DNA of 64,000 nucleotides from JAKFEW01 sp036675505 (lineage in GTDB: Bacteria > Cyanobacteriota > Sericytochromatia > S15B-MN24 > JAQBPE01): the NCBI GenBank assembly GCA_036675505.1, contig JAKFEW010000109.1:1-64000 (forward strand). Direction: 5' to 3'. Below the pieces are notes generated by a model, which was not told the DNA's origin, did not search any database, and saw nothing but the letters and a program-made list of their open reading frames with translations. The position numbers and the translations under genes are program-made. Shown here piece by piece: positions 50,930 to 60,168 of the stretch. Within the stretch, counting starts at the first letter, position 1; every line of letters begins with the position of its first letter.

Positions 50930-51724
50930 ATGCGCCACGACTTCCGCCGCGAGCTCGCCTCTGCAGGCCTCGCCACCACCCCCGGTCCCGCGACGCCGGT
51001 GAGCGAGGCCGAGGTTCTGGGCCTGCCTGCGGCGGCCCGCCGATACATGACGTTCATGCGCGTCGTCGGCCGGCCGCGCGCGTGGTCGTTCCGCGCGGCG
51101 TTCACCGGGCGCTTCCGGCCCGGGCTCGGCCAGGACTGGCGCGACTGCGAGGCCTGGCAATACGACCGCCGCGCGCCGATCGCCCGCTACTTCCGCATCA
51201 GCATGCGCTACTTCGGCCCGGTGCCGGTGGTCGCGCGCGACACCTATGCAGCCGGCGAGGGCCACATGAAGGCCCGCTTGCTCGATCTCTTCACGGTCGC
51301 GGACGCCTCCGGCGAACCGTTCGACATCGGCGAGCTCGTCACCTGGCTGAACGACGCCGTGCTGCTGGCCCCGTCGATGCTGCTGGCCCCGGAGGTCGCG
51401 TTCGCGGCCGTGGACGACGGCGCCTTCGACCTCACGCTCACCGATCGCGGCCATACCGTGAAGGCGCGCGTGCTGGTGGACGAACGCGGCGCGCCCACGG
51501 ATTTCATCACGGCGGATCGCTTCTACGCGGACCCCGCTCACCCGAACCGCGAGCCCATCCGCACGCGCTGGAGCACGCCGGTCCTCGGCTGGAACCCGAT
51601 CGGCACGCAGCCGACCTTCACCCGCGCGCACGCGGTCTGGCACCTCCCGGAGTCGCCTTACGTCTACGCGGACTTCGCGCCGGTCCCCGGGGAGCTGGTC
51701 TTCAACGAGCCGCCGGGCGCCTGA
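50930..51724 (+). CDS. DUF6544-like protein
   Basis: 264 residues. Features: LPAAARRYMTFMRVVG near the start, RFRPGLGQDWRDCEAWQYDR, a central region with RYFGPVPVVARDTYAAGEGHMKARLLDLF, and a C-terminal DRFYADPAHPNREPIRTRWSTPV block of repeated strands. These match a family of soluble bacterial proteins without known activity. GGAGGG is 6 nt before the ATG at 50930; an upstream in-frame start is poorer. Divergent from the triple-PAS kinase and convergent with dprA, so probably monocistronic. Confidence 0.65.
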   Translation: MRHDFRRELASAGLATTPGPATPVSEAEVLGLPAAARRYMTFMRVVGRPRAWSFRAAFTGRFRPGLGQDWRDCEAWQYDRRAPIARYFRISMRYFGPVPVVARDTYAAGEGHMKARLLDLFTVADASGEPFDIGELVTWLNDAVLLAPSMLLAPEVAFAAVDDGAFDLTLTDRGHTVKARVLVDERGAPTDFITADRFYADPAHPNREPIRTRWSTPVLGWNPIGTQPTFTRAHAVWHLPESPYVYADFAPVPGELVFNEPPGA

Positions 51725-51731
51725 CCGGCGC

Positions 51732-52823
51732 TCAGGCCCGCAGCCAACGGGCGCCAGGCATGGCGCGCACCAGCCCGGCGAGCTCGAGCGTCACGAGCGC
51801 GGCGCCCGCCGCCGCAGCGCCCAGGCCGGTCGTTGAGACGAGCCCCTCGATGCCGCGGGGCTCGTCGCCGAGCGCGGCCAGCAGGGCCGCTTCCGCGGGC
51901 GCCAGCCTGGCGAGCGAGCTCGGCACGGCGACGGCCTCCGGCCAGCCGCAGGCGGCCAGCACGTCCGCCGCGCTCTCGACCAGCGTGGCGCCGTCGCGCA
52001 GCAGCGCGTGCGGGCCCTCGCTGCCCGCCGCACCGGCCGGGCCCGGCACCGCGAAGACCTCGCGGCCGAGCTCCAGCGCGAAGTCGACGGTGATGAGCGA
52101 ACCGCTCTTCGCGCGGGCCTCCACCACGACCACGCCGCGGGCGAGGGCGGCTATGAGGCGGTTGCGCCGGGGGAACGAGCCCTTGCAGGGCGGCGCTTCG
52201 GGCGGAAACTCCGTGAGCAGGGTGCCTGTCGCTGCAATCGCCCTATAGAGCCCACGGTGGTGCGCCGGATAGACATGCGCGAAGCCGCAACCCAAGACGC
52301 CTATTGTCCAGCCGCCGGGCGGTACCATCGCGCCCTCGTGTGATGCGCGGTCGATGCCTTCTGCCACACCAGACACCACGGCGACGTTGGCGGCCGCGAG
52401 ATCCTGGGCGATGCGATGTGCCAAGCGCCCGCCGTAGGGCGTGGCGGCGCGTGCGCCCACGACGGCGATCGCCCGCGCGGGCGGCGGCCAGGTCCCCAAT
52501 ACCCAGAGCACAAGCGGTGGATCTGCGAGGTCACCCAGGCCCGGCGGGTAGTCCGGATCATCGAGCAACACGACCCGCGCGCCGAACCGACGATCGGCCT
52601 CCCACAGAGCTGTCGGGTCGAGCGCGGCGCGCGCCGTCGCCATCACCTCCACCTGTTTCGCGCCGAGGCCGGCAGCCCGCAACCTGTGTGTCGGAGCCGA
52701 CCAGGCCTCTGCGAGACTACCGAAGTGGTCGTGCAGGGCTCGCATCCGCTTCGGGCCCGCGCCGGGCACGCGGGTCCAGGCCGCGGCGGCCCGCCGTTCT
52801 TCGAGGTCATCGATCGTGGTCAT
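51732..52823 (-). CDS. dprA: DNA processing protein DprA/Smf
   Basis: 363 residues. An N-terminal helix-hairpin-helix region (RVPGAGPKRMRALHDHFGS) precedes the Rossmann-like domain: AIAVVGARAATPYG, VSGVAEGIDRASHEGAM, FPRRNRLIAALARGVVVVEARAKSGSLITVDFALE (broken here into known DprA motifs) and GREVFAVPG. The C-terminal winged-helix DprA_WH domain (EAALLAALGDEPRGIEGL) completes the protein. It loads RecA onto incoming single-stranded DNA, which points to natural transformation. No com genes are next to it. Confidence 0.95.
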   Translation of the reverse strand: MTTIDDLEERRAAAAWTRVPGAGPKRMRALHDHFGSLAEAWSAPTHRLRAAGLGAKQVEVMATARAALDPTALWEADRRFGARVVLLDDPDYPPGLGDLADPPLVLWVLGTWPPPARAIAVVGARAATPYGGRLAHRIAQDLAAANVAVVSGVAEGIDRASHEGAMVPPGGWTIGVLGCGFAHVYPAHHRGLYRAIAATGTLLTEFPPEAPPCKGSFPRRNRLIAALARGVVVVEARAKSGSLITVDFALELGREVFAVPGPAGAAGSEGPHALLRDGATLVESAADVLAACGWPEAVAVPSSLARLAPAEAALLAALGDEPRGIEGLVSTTGLGAAAAGAALVTLELAGLVRAMPGARWLRA

Positions 52824-52922
52824 GGCGCAACCATCGCCGCCGCCGGCCGGCGGCTTGCGTCGCCGCTCGCCACCGGGCTCACGGACAGTGCGCGCACACC
52901 GGGCCGGCGCCGGGAAACCTCA

Positions 52923-52931
52923 TGCTAGAAT
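52923..52931 (+). promoter_or_regulatory. Extended -10 promoter element TGC-TAGAAT
   Basis: It lies 33 nt before the ATG of the deoxyhypusine-synthase-like gene, within CCTCAT-GCTAGA-ATGAGG, a 6-bp inverted repeat that could bind a regulator. No -35 hexamer is visible, as expected for extended -10 promoters. Confidence 0.5.
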
Positions 52932-52964
52932 GAGGCCCTTCGAAAAGTAGCAAGGAGCGCGCGC

Positions 52965-54065
52965 ATGAAGAAGAACGAATACCTCCGCGGCAAGAAGATC
53001 CTCCCCGAGCGGATGGCGCCGAACACGTCGGTCATCGACCTCGTGGAGAACCGGTTCTTCGCCTTCAATGCCGCCCGCCTCTCGGAAGCGGCGCGCCTCT
53101 TCGCCACCAAGATGCTGGCCCCCAAGCCGGACGTCACGGTGGGTTTGACGATGGCCGGCGCCCTGACGCCCGCGGGCCTCGGCGGCAGCGTGATCGCGCT
53201 CATGGAGGCCGGCATGGTCGACTGGGTGATCGCGACCGGCGCGAACTACTACCACGACCTGCACTACGCGCTGGATTACTCGCTCCACCAGGGCGACTTC
53301 AAGCTCGACGACGTGAAGCTGCGCGAGCAAGGCGTCATCCGCATCTACGACGTGCTCTTCGACGAAAACGTGTTGCTCAAGACGGACGCGTTCGTGCGGG
53401 AGTGCCTCTACGAGATCAAAGACCGCGGCGGCATCTCCACCGCCGAGTTGCACGAGCACCTCGGCCAGCGGCTGCTGCCGCTGCCCGGCGCGAAGTACTC
53501 GATCGTGGCCCAGGCCGCCCGCCTCGGCATCCCGCTCTACACCTCGAGCCCGGGCGACTCCTCGATCGGCATGAACGTGGCGCGCCTGGGCCTCGAGGGC
53601 CATTCGATCCACATCGATCCGAACCTCGACGTGAACGAGACGGCGGCGATCGTCTACCACGCGGACCAGAACGGCGCGCTGATCCTCGGCGGCGGCTCGC
53701 CGAAGAACTTCTATATGCAGACCCAGCCCCAGCTGTGGGAGGTGCTCGGCATCAACCGCGGCGGCCACGACTACTTCATCCAGATCACCGCGGACGCGCC
53801 CCACTGGGGCGGCCTGTCGGGCGCGACGGCCGGCGAGGCCGTGTCCTGGGGCAAGATCAACCCCGACGAGCTCAGCCAGACCGTCACCTGCTACGCCGAC
53901 AGCACCATCGCCTTCCCGATCATCGCGTCGTACGCGCTCGGCAAGGCGCAGCCACGCGCGCAGAAGCGCCTCTACGACCAGCGCGCGCAGCTGGTGGCCG
54001 ATATGAAGGTCGCCTTCGAAGCCGCCCTGGTAGACCACAACGCCGAGCCCGTTCCGCCGCACTGA
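52965..54065 (+). CDS. Deoxyhypusine-synthase-like enzyme (bacterial DHS family)
   Basis: 366 residues. It keeps the DHS core: DWVIATGANYYHDLH (NAD region), YTSSPGDSSIG, VNETAAIVYHADQNGALILGGGSPKN, INRGGHDYFIQIT and SGATAGEAVSWGKI, where Lys 297 corresponds to the catalytic Lys that binds the aminobutyl group. Bacteria lack eIF5A, and bacterial DHS-like proteins are known or proposed to make homospermidine or related polyamines. AGGAG precedes the ATG. It is only 7 nt from the first glycosyltransferase gene and is probably co-transcribed with it. Confidence 0.85.
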   Translation: MKKNEYLRGKKILPERMAPNTSVIDLVENRFFAFNAARLSEAARLFATKMLAPKPDVTVGLTMAGALTPAGLGGSVIALMEAGMVDWVIATGANYYHDLHYALDYSLHQGDFKLDDVKLREQGVIRIYDVLFDENVLLKTDAFVRECLYEIKDRGGISTAELHEHLGQRLLPLPGAKYSIVAQAARLGIPLYTSSPGDSSIGMNVARLGLEGHSIHIDPNLDVNETAAIVYHADQNGALILGGGSPKNFYMQTQPQLWEVLGINRGGHDYFIQITADAPHWGGLSGATAGEAVSWGKINPDELSQTVTCYADSTIAFPIIASYALGKAQPRAQKRLYDQRAQLVADMKVAFEAALVDHNAEPVPPH

Positions 54066-54072
54066 CGAACCC

Positions 54073-55251
54073 GTGCAGCCGCTTCGCGTAGTTCATGTCA
54101 TCACGAGTCTCATGTCGGGCGGCGCGCAGCAGGTGCTCTTCCATCTGCTCGCCCGGCAGGATCGCGCGCGCTTCGCGCCGTCCGTCGTCACGCTGCTCGA
54201 CGGCGGGCATGTCCGGCCGGCGGTGGAGGCCCTCGGCGTGCCGACGCGCTCGCTCGGGCTGACCCGAGGCGTGCCGAACCCGCTGGCGGTCGGGCGGCTC
54301 GCAGCCTGGCTGCGCGACGAGCCGGCCGACCTCGTCCAGACGTGGATGTACCACGCCGACCTGGTGGGCGGCCTCGCCGCGAAGGCCGCCGGGGTGCCGG
54401 TGGTGTGGGGCGTGCACCACACCGACCTGCCGCCGCATGCCACGAAGCGCCTGACGCGCTGGACCGCCCGCGCCTGCGCCGGCCTGTCGGCCCATGTGCC
54501 GGCCGCGATCGTCTGCTGCTCGCACGCGACCGCGCGGGTCCACGCGGCGCTCGGCTACGCGGCCGGCAACTTGCGCGTGGTGCCGAACGGCGTGGACCTC
54601 GACCACTTCCGCCCCGACCCGTCGGCGCCGGCCGCGCTTCGCGCCGAGCTGGGTCTGCCGGCCGGCACGCCCCTGGTGGGCCTGATGGCGCGCTTCCACC
54701 CGCAGAAAGACCATGCGACGTTTATCGCCGCGGCCGCCCGGCTCGCGGCCCGCGACGAGGCTGTGCGGTTCGTGCTGTGCGGGGAGGACGTGGATGCGGG
54801 CAACGCCGAGCTCACCCGCGCGATCGCCGCGAATGGTCTGGGGGCGCGCGTCCACCTGCTCGGCCGGCGCGACGACGCCGCCCGCGTGACGGCCGGGCTC
54901 GACGTCGCGACGCTTTCCTCGGCCTTCGGCGAGGGCATGCCCTGCACCGTGCTCGAGGCGATGGCCTGCGCGGTGCCCTGCGTGGCGACCGACGTCGGCG
55001 ACGCGGCGCACGTGCTGGGCGAGGTCGGTCGGATCATCGCGCCGCGGGACGCGGATGCACTCGCGGCGGCCTGGGCGGGCATCCTCACGCTCGGTTCAGG
55101 CGCCCGCGCGGCGCTCGGTGCTACGGCGCGCGAGCGCGTCCGCACGCATTTCGGACTCGCTGAGACGGTGGCCGGCTACGAGGGGTTGCACGCCGCGCTC
55201 GGCCGCACGCCGGTCGGCCTGGTGCCCCGCCTGGCCGAGCCCGTCACCTGA
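54073..55251 (+). CDS. GT4-family glycosyltransferase
   Basis: 392 residues, GT-B fold. N-terminal acceptor domain with VVHVITSLMSGGAQQVLF. The C-terminal nucleotide-sugar domain starts LVGLMARFHPQKDHATFI and has the EX7E motif EGMPCTVLEAMAC. GTG start. It is the first glycosyltransferase of a five-gene run on the same strand; the gene after it starts 10 nt downstream. Likely adds one sugar to a lipid-linked glycan; donor and linkage unknown. Confidence 0.9.
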   Translation: MQPLRVVHVITSLMSGGAQQVLFHLLARQDRARFAPSVVTLLDGGHVRPAVEALGVPTRSLGLTRGVPNPLAVGRLAAWLRDEPADLVQTWMYHADLVGGLAAKAAGVPVVWGVHHTDLPPHATKRLTRWTARACAGLSAHVPAAIVCCSHATARVHAALGYAAGNLRVVPNGVDLDHFRPDPSAPAALRAELGLPAGTPLVGLMARFHPQKDHATFIAAAARLAARDEAVRFVLCGEDVDAGNAELTRAIAANGLGARVHLLGRRDDAARVTAGLDVATLSSAFGEGMPCTVLEAMACAVPCVATDVGDAAHVLGEVGRIIAPRDADALAAAWAGILTLGSGARAALGATARERVRTHFGLAETVAGYEGLHAALGRTPVGLVPRLAEPVT

Positions 55252-55261
55252 GGCCCGGCAA

Positions 55262-56491
55262 ATGCGCATCGCCGTGATCGCGAGCCTGCCGGCCTCGCTG
55301 CTCAACCTGCGCGGCCCGCTGCTGCGCGCGCTGGTGGCCGCCGGACACGAGGTCGTCGCGCTCGCGCCGGACGGCGACCTGGACACCATCCGCCGGCTCG
55401 CGGCGATCGGCGTCGGCTTCCGCCCGATCCCGCTCGCGCGGCGCGGCCGCGACCCGTTCGCCGATCTCCGGCTGGTGTGGCGGCTGCAGCGCGTCTTGCG
55501 CGCGCTCGCGCCCGACGCCGTGCTCGCCTACACGATCAAGCCCGTGGTCTACGGCGGCCTCGCCGCGCGCCTGGCAGGCGTACCGGCGTTTCATGCCATG
55601 ATCACGGGCCTCGGCCATACCTTCGCGGGCGAAACCGCCGGGCAGCGCGCGCTGCGCGTGGTCAGCGCCAGCCTCTACCGGCTCGGCCTGGCGCGTGCGC
55701 GCAGCGTCTTCTTCCAGAACCCCGACGATCAGGCGCTGTTCACGGCCTGGCGCCTCGTGCCGCAGGGCGCGCACGTCGCGCGCATCGCGGGCTCTGGCGT
55801 GGACTTGACCCACTTCACCCCGGCAGCCCCCGTCGTGGACGGCCCGGTTTACCTCCTGCTCGCCCGCTTGCTCGAGGCGAAGGGCATCCGGGACTACGTC
55901 GAGGCCGCGCGCCTGGTGCGGCGCTCGCACCCCGGCGCCGTCTTCCGGCTGCTCGGCCCCTTCGAGGACGGCCCCGGCGGCGTGCCGCACGCGCAGATTG
56001 CGGCCTGGCAGGCCGAGGGCATCATCGAGTACCTGGGCGAGGCGGCCGACGTCCGGCCGGCGATCGCCGCCGCCTCGGTGGTCGTCTTGCCGTCTTACTA
56101 CCGCGAAGGCGTCCCGCGCTCGTTGCTCGAGGGCCTGGCGATGGGCCGCCCGCTGGTCACGACCGACGCGACAGGCTGCCGCGAGACGGTCGTGGATGGC
56201 GAGAACGGCTGGCTCGTGCCTCCGCGCGCGCCGGCGGCCCTGGCGCGCGCGATGGCGCGCTTCGCGGAGGAGCCGGCGCTGATCGCCGAGATGGGCGCCC
56301 GCAGCCTCGCGTTCGCGCGCCGAATTTTCGACGTCACGCAGGTAAATGCGGCGATCCTGAGCGGGATCGGGGTCATGGCCTGTGGCGGCGCTGAAGCTGA
56401 CGTGCTGGTGGATCCGCCCCTCAGCGGGTCGAGCCCGGGGACCTCGGGATCGGCGAATCCGACGCCGGCCGTCGCGCCGGGGCCCCGATGA
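55262..56491 (+). CDS. GT4-family glycosyltransferase (PglA/WbnH-like)
   Basis: 409 residues. The N-terminal half has VYGGLAARLAGVPAFHAMITGLG, a pattern seen in GT4 enzymes of O-antigen/capsule and PglA-type pathways. The donor domain has VYLLLARLLEAKGIRDYVEA and EGVPRSLLEGLAM (EX7E). A longer ORF begins upstream inside the previous gene, but this ATG follows that gene by 10 nt and gives the correct start. The Ser/Pro/Gly-rich C-terminal tail (about 375-409) is extra. Overlaps the next gene as ATGA. Confidence 0.88.
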   Translation: MRIAVIASLPASLLNLRGPLLRALVAAGHEVVALAPDGDLDTIRRLAAIGVGFRPIPLARRGRDPFADLRLVWRLQRVLRALAPDAVLAYTIKPVVYGGLAARLAGVPAFHAMITGLGHTFAGETAGQRALRVVSASLYRLGLARARSVFFQNPDDQALFTAWRLVPQGAHVARIAGSGVDLTHFTPAAPVVDGPVYLLLARLLEAKGIRDYVEAARLVRRSHPGAVFRLLGPFEDGPGGVPHAQIAAWQAEGIIEYLGEAADVRPAIAAASVVVLPSYYREGVPRSLLEGLAMGRPLVTTDATGCRETVVDGENGWLVPPRAPAALARAMARFAEEPALIAEMGARSLAFARRIFDVTQVNAAILSGIGVMACGGAEADVLVDPPLSGSSPGTSGSANPTPAVAPGPR

Positions 56492-57636
56492 CGGCGCCGG
56501 CCATGGCGACCGAACGCCTCGCCGCGGGCGCCCCGGCGCCGCGCCACCGCGTGCTGGTGGTCGCGCCCAACCTCCGTCACGGCGGCGCGCAGCGCATCGT
56601 CGCGACCCTCAGCGCCGAGTGGGCGCGGCAGGGCCATGAAGTCACGGTCGCCGTGTTCGACGACCACGGTGCCCACTACGCCGTCGCAGGCGAGCTCATC
56701 TCCCTCGCCCGGCCGGCCCGGCCGGGCATGCTCGCCAAGGCGGCCGGTGTCTGGGCGCGCACGCGCGACCTCGCCGCGCTCATCCGCGCGCAGGCCCCCG
56801 ATCGCATCGTGAGCTTCATGGAAAGCGCGAACTACCCCACGACGCTCGCCTGCGCCCAGGTCGGACGCCTCGCGGACCTCACGGTCAGCGTGCGCGACAA
56901 CCCGGCCTCGTTCCCGCGGGCCTTCCGGCGGTCGTTGCCGATCGTTTATCGCTGGCCCGGACGGGTGGTCGCCATCTCGGCTGGCGTCGCGCAGGCGTTG
57001 GTAGAGATGGGCGTGCCGGCGGCGCGCATCGAGACGATCACCAACCCGCTGGACGTCGAGGCGATCGCGGCGGACGCCCGCGCGCCGCTGCCCGCGGCCG
57101 TGGCCGGCGCGGGGCCGTTCGTGCTGGCGGCCGGGCGGCTCGTCCCGCAGAAGGGCTTCGACCTGCTCATCGCGGCGTTCGCGGCGATCGCCGGCGAGGT
57201 GCCGGAGCGGCTCGTGATCATGGGCGAGGGCCCCGAGCGCGCCCGCCTCGAGGCCCAGGCGCGCGCGGCGGGGCTCGGCGACCGCGTGCTCCTGCCGGGC
57301 CGGCTCGCGAACCCTTTCCCTTGCATGGCCCACGCCCGCGCGTTCGTGCTCTCTTCCCGCCACGAGGGCTGGGGGAACGTGCTCGCGGAGGCGCTGGCCG
57401 TGGGCTGCCCGGCCGTGGCCTTCGATTGCCCGTACGGCCCCGCCGAGCTGATCGGCGGGCCGGAGCACGGCGTGCTCGTGCCCCCCGGCGACGTGGCAGC
57501 GCTGGCCGACGCCTTGCTCGGGCTGCTCGCGGACCCTGAGCGCCAGGCGGCGCTGCGCGCGGCCGGGCCGCGGCGCTGTGCGGCGTTCGCGCCGGCTCTG
57601 AGCGCGCGCCGCTGGCTCGACGATCCGGAGCGCTGA
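56488..57636 (+). CDS. GT4-family glycosyltransferase
   Basis: 382 residues. VLVVAPNLRHGGAQRIVAT is the GT4 acceptor-domain start; the donor domain reads VLAAGRLVPQKGFDLLI with EX7E motif EGWGNVLAEALAV. It starts in a 4-nt overlap with the previous gene. With the two other GT4 genes and the GT2 gene it supports stepwise assembly of an oligosaccharide on the cytoplasmic membrane. Confidence 0.9.
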   Translation: MTAPAMATERLAAGAPAPRHRVLVVAPNLRHGGAQRIVATLSAEWARQGHEVTVAVFDDHGAHYAVAGELISLARPARPGMLAKAAGVWARTRDLAALIRAQAPDRIVSFMESANYPTTLACAQVGRLADLTVSVRDNPASFPRAFRRSLPIVYRWPGRVVAISAGVAQALVEMGVPAARIETITNPLDVEAIAADARAPLPAAVAGAGPFVLAAGRLVPQKGFDLLIAAFAAIAGEVPERLVIMGEGPERARLEAQARAAGLGDRVLLPGRLANPFPCMAHARAFVLSSRHEGWGNVLAEALAVGCPAVAFDCPYGPAELIGGPEHGVLVPPGDVAALADALLGLLADPERQAALRAAGPRRCAAFAPALSARRWLDDPER

Positions 57637-57637
57637 G

Positions 57638-58615
57638 TTGAACCTTCCCGTCACCTGCACCATCATCATGGAATGGGACAACCAGCGCCTGGCGGCGACG
57701 TCCCGTGCCGCGGCGTGCCTCGGCAGCCTGGGGCGCCAGCTCGCCACACCGGTGCCGGGCTACGCGGTGCTCGAGCTCCTCGTCGTGCATGACCCGGCGA
57801 TGGCCGACGGCGAAGCCCTCGGCGCGTTCGTGCGCGCGTCGCTCGGCGGCGACGTGGTACCGGTCGCGCTCGTGCCCGCGCCCGGCGCGAGCTATTACGA
57901 GATGAAGAACCTCGGCGCCCGCCAGGCCCGCGGCGAGGTGCTCGCCTTCGTCGACAGCGACGTGGTGCCGGAGGCCGGTTGGCTCGCCGCGCTGCTCGGC
58001 GCCCTGGCTGAGCCGGGCGTCCGCTTCGCCGCCGGCCACACCTTCGTCGCGCCGGCCACCTTCCTCGACCGCGCCTACGGTCCCGCCTGGATCTTCCCGG
58101 CCCGCTCGGCGGCGGAAGCGCCTTACGCCGTCACGCCCGGTTGCGGGCACGGCTGGCATGCGAACAACTTCGCGCTCGGCCGCGATTTCTTCCTCGCGAG
58201 CCCGTTTGTGCCCGAGCCCGGGCGGAATCGCGGCGCCTGCACGGCCCTCGGCGATCGGCTGCGCGCGGCGGGAGTCACGCTCCTCTACATCCCGGCCGCC
58301 CGCGCCACGCACCCCACGCCGAACGGCTGGCGGCACACGCTCGCCTGGTGGATGAACCACGGGCGCGAAATCGTGCCGGAACTCGGGCCGCCGCGCGGGC
58401 CGATCGGCTTCGTCGCACAGGCCGCATTCCAGACCGCCAAGCGGGTCGCGTGGGCCTGGCGGAACCTCGTGCGCGATCGGAAGCGGGTGGGGCTCGCCTG
58501 GTACGAGCTGCCGGCCGCGATCGCCATCATGAGCTGCTTCCACCTGCTCCATTTCCCCGGCATGCTCTGGGGCCGCTATGCCCCCCAGTCCTTCAACCGC
58601 CACTTCATCACGTGA
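57638..58615 (+). CDS. GT2-family glycosyltransferase
   Basis: 325 residues, GT-A fold: LLVVHDPAMADGEALG, GASYYEMKNLGARQARGEV and the DxD-type motif FVDSDVVPEAGWL that binds the metal-nucleotide. The C-terminal part (GPIGFVAQAAFQTAKRVAW and a hydrophobic end) may associate with the membrane. TTG start just after the previous stop; an ATG at 57668 is possible. The stop overlaps the flippase start by 4 nt (GTGA). Confidence 0.85.
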   Translation: MNLPVTCTIIMEWDNQRLAATSRAAACLGSLGRQLATPVPGYAVLELLVVHDPAMADGEALGAFVRASLGGDVVPVALVPAPGASYYEMKNLGARQARGEVLAFVDSDVVPEAGWLAALLGALAEPGVRFAAGHTFVAPATFLDRAYGPAWIFPARSAAEAPYAVTPGCGHGWHANNFALGRDFFLASPFVPEPGRNRGACTALGDRLRAAGVTLLYIPAARATHPTPNGWRHTLAWWMNHGREIVPELGPPRGPIGFVAQAAFQTAKRVAWAWRNLVRDRKRVGLAWYELPAAIAIMSCFHLLHFPGMLWGRYAPQSFNRHFIT

Positions 58616-60144
58616 GGCCGGAGTCTTTCCTGCGCGCGCTCGGCGCGAGCGTGGTGTGGCGCGGGCTCGAGAACGCCTGCGCCCTCGCGAAGCACGTCGT
58701 CGTGGCCGCCGTGATCGGGCTCTCGGCCCCGCTCGACGTGTTCTATATGGCGAACGCGCTGCTTTCGGCGCTCGTGTTCTGCTGGGGCACGGCGATCGAC
58801 TCCCTCGCCGTGCCGCGGCTGGTCGCGCTGCGCCAGGCCGGCGATGAGGCGGGGTTCCGCCGCCTGGCCGGCGGGGTGGTCGCGGCCGCGTGCGGCGTGG
58901 GTGCGCTCCTCGGGCTGGCGGTCTGGCTGGCGGCCGGGCCGCTCGCCTGGACGGCGATCGGCTTCGAGGCGGGCCGCCGCGCCCTCTTGCAAGACGCGCT
59001 CGGCTGGCTGGTGCCGGTGGTGGTGCTGTACGCGCCCATGCACGCCCTCGCGAGCGTCCACCGCGCCCGGCGCCGCTTCTCGGTGGTCAGCCAGGGCGAC
59101 TTCGTGACGACGGCCGTGATCCTCGCCTGCGTCGGGCTGGCGCCTGGCGAGCCGCGCGTCCTGCTCTGGTCGTATGGCGTCGGCCTCGCGGCGGCGTGCG
59201 CCTACTTGCTCGCCCGCTTCCCGCGCGGCGAGCGGCCGTGGGGCTCGCCGCACCACCCGGAGGTCTTCGCGGTCCTGCGCGCCGCCCCGCCGCTCGCCGC
59301 CGCCCAGCTGAGCACGTCGGCATACTGGCTCACCGAGCGCGTGGCGGTCTCGTTCCTGCCCGTCGCGACCATGGGCGCGATGAGCTACGCCTGGGTGCTC
59401 GTGGCGCTCGTGCCCGGCCTCCTGATGATGCAGAACGCCTTCATCACGGTCTTCGCCGAGGCCCAGGGCACCCCTGATCGCGGCGCCTCGCTGGTGGATC
59501 GGCTGGTGACGCTCGCCCTGGGCGCCGGCATCCCGGTCGCGGGGTTCCTCACGGTGTTCGGCGCCGGCCTGATCGCCGCGCTGCTCGAGCGCGGCGCCTT
59601 CGGGCCCACGGAGACCGCCCTCACGGCCGTCGCGCTCGCCGGCTACGCCCCCTCGGTGGTCGTGCTCCTGCTGATGCCGGCTTTGCGGCAGGTCTTCCAG
59701 GTGCTCGGCCGCCTGGACGCCCTGTGGGCCCGCGGCCTGGTCGGCATCACGCTGTGCGCGCTGTCGAACGCGGCATTGCTCGCCACGGGCGCCGCGAGCG
59801 CGCTGACCGTCGCGTGCGCCACGAGCGCGTGCCAGGTCGTCCAGCTCGCGCTCGCCGCGCACTTCCTCGATCGCCAGGGCCTGAAGCTGGCCTGGGCGCG
59901 CCACCTGCGCTGGGGCGCCTATATGTCGGCCGGCGTGATCGGCACGGCCGCGGCGATCCGTGCCCTGCCGGGGCTCGCGCCGGGTGGCGCCGCCCCTGCC
60001 GCGGTCGCGATCGCCGGCCTGATCTTCTGCACGGTCGTCGCGGCCTGGGCCGCGGCGCCGTGGAGCCCGGAGGGCCCGCTCGTGCGGGGGACCCTCGGGC
60101 GCTTGCGCCGCGAGCGGCCGCTCGCGCTGGAGGGACCTGGATAA
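58612..60144 (+). CDS. MurJ/Wzx-type (MVF family) lipid-linked oligosaccharide flippase
   Basis: 510 residues with about 13-14 membrane helices in the MOP/MurJ style. The family core is visible in LDVFYMANALLSALVFCWGT, ALASVHRARRRFSVVSQGDF, YWLTERVAVSFLPVATMGAMSYAWVLVALVPGLL (spread over several helices) and LRQVFQVLGRLDALW. It moves the glycan built by the four preceding transferases across the inner membrane. GTG start overlapping the GT2 stop, so its translation is coupled. Because MurJ itself is usually encoded elsewhere, a glycan-specific role is more likely. Confidence 0.88.
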   Translation: MRPESFLRALGASVVWRGLENACALAKHVVVAAVIGLSAPLDVFYMANALLSALVFCWGTAIDSLAVPRLVALRQAGDEAGFRRLAGGVVAAACGVGALLGLAVWLAAGPLAWTAIGFEAGRRALLQDALGWLVPVVVLYAPMHALASVHRARRRFSVVSQGDFVTTAVILACVGLAPGEPRVLLWSYGVGLAAACAYLLARFPRGERPWGSPHHPEVFAVLRAAPPLAAAQLSTSAYWLTERVAVSFLPVATMGAMSYAWVLVALVPGLLMMQNAFITVFAEAQGTPDRGASLVDRLVTLALGAGIPVAGFLTVFGAGLIAALLERGAFGPTETALTAVALAGYAPSVVVLLLMPALRQVFQVLGRLDALWARGLVGITLCALSNAALLATGAASALTVACATSACQVVQLALAAHFLDRQGLKLAWARHLRWGAYMSAGVIGTAAAIRALPGLAPGGAAPAAVAIAGLIFCTVVAAWAAAPWSPEGPLVRGTLGRLRRERPLALEGPG

Positions 60145-60168
60145 ACCGCACCGAGCCCCTGGCGCCGC

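Noticed and set aside
58612..60144. The flippase as the housekeeping MurJ
   Set aside because: It sits in and overlaps a glycosyltransferase operon. A glycan-specific MVF-type flippase is more likely, though MurJ cannot be excluded.
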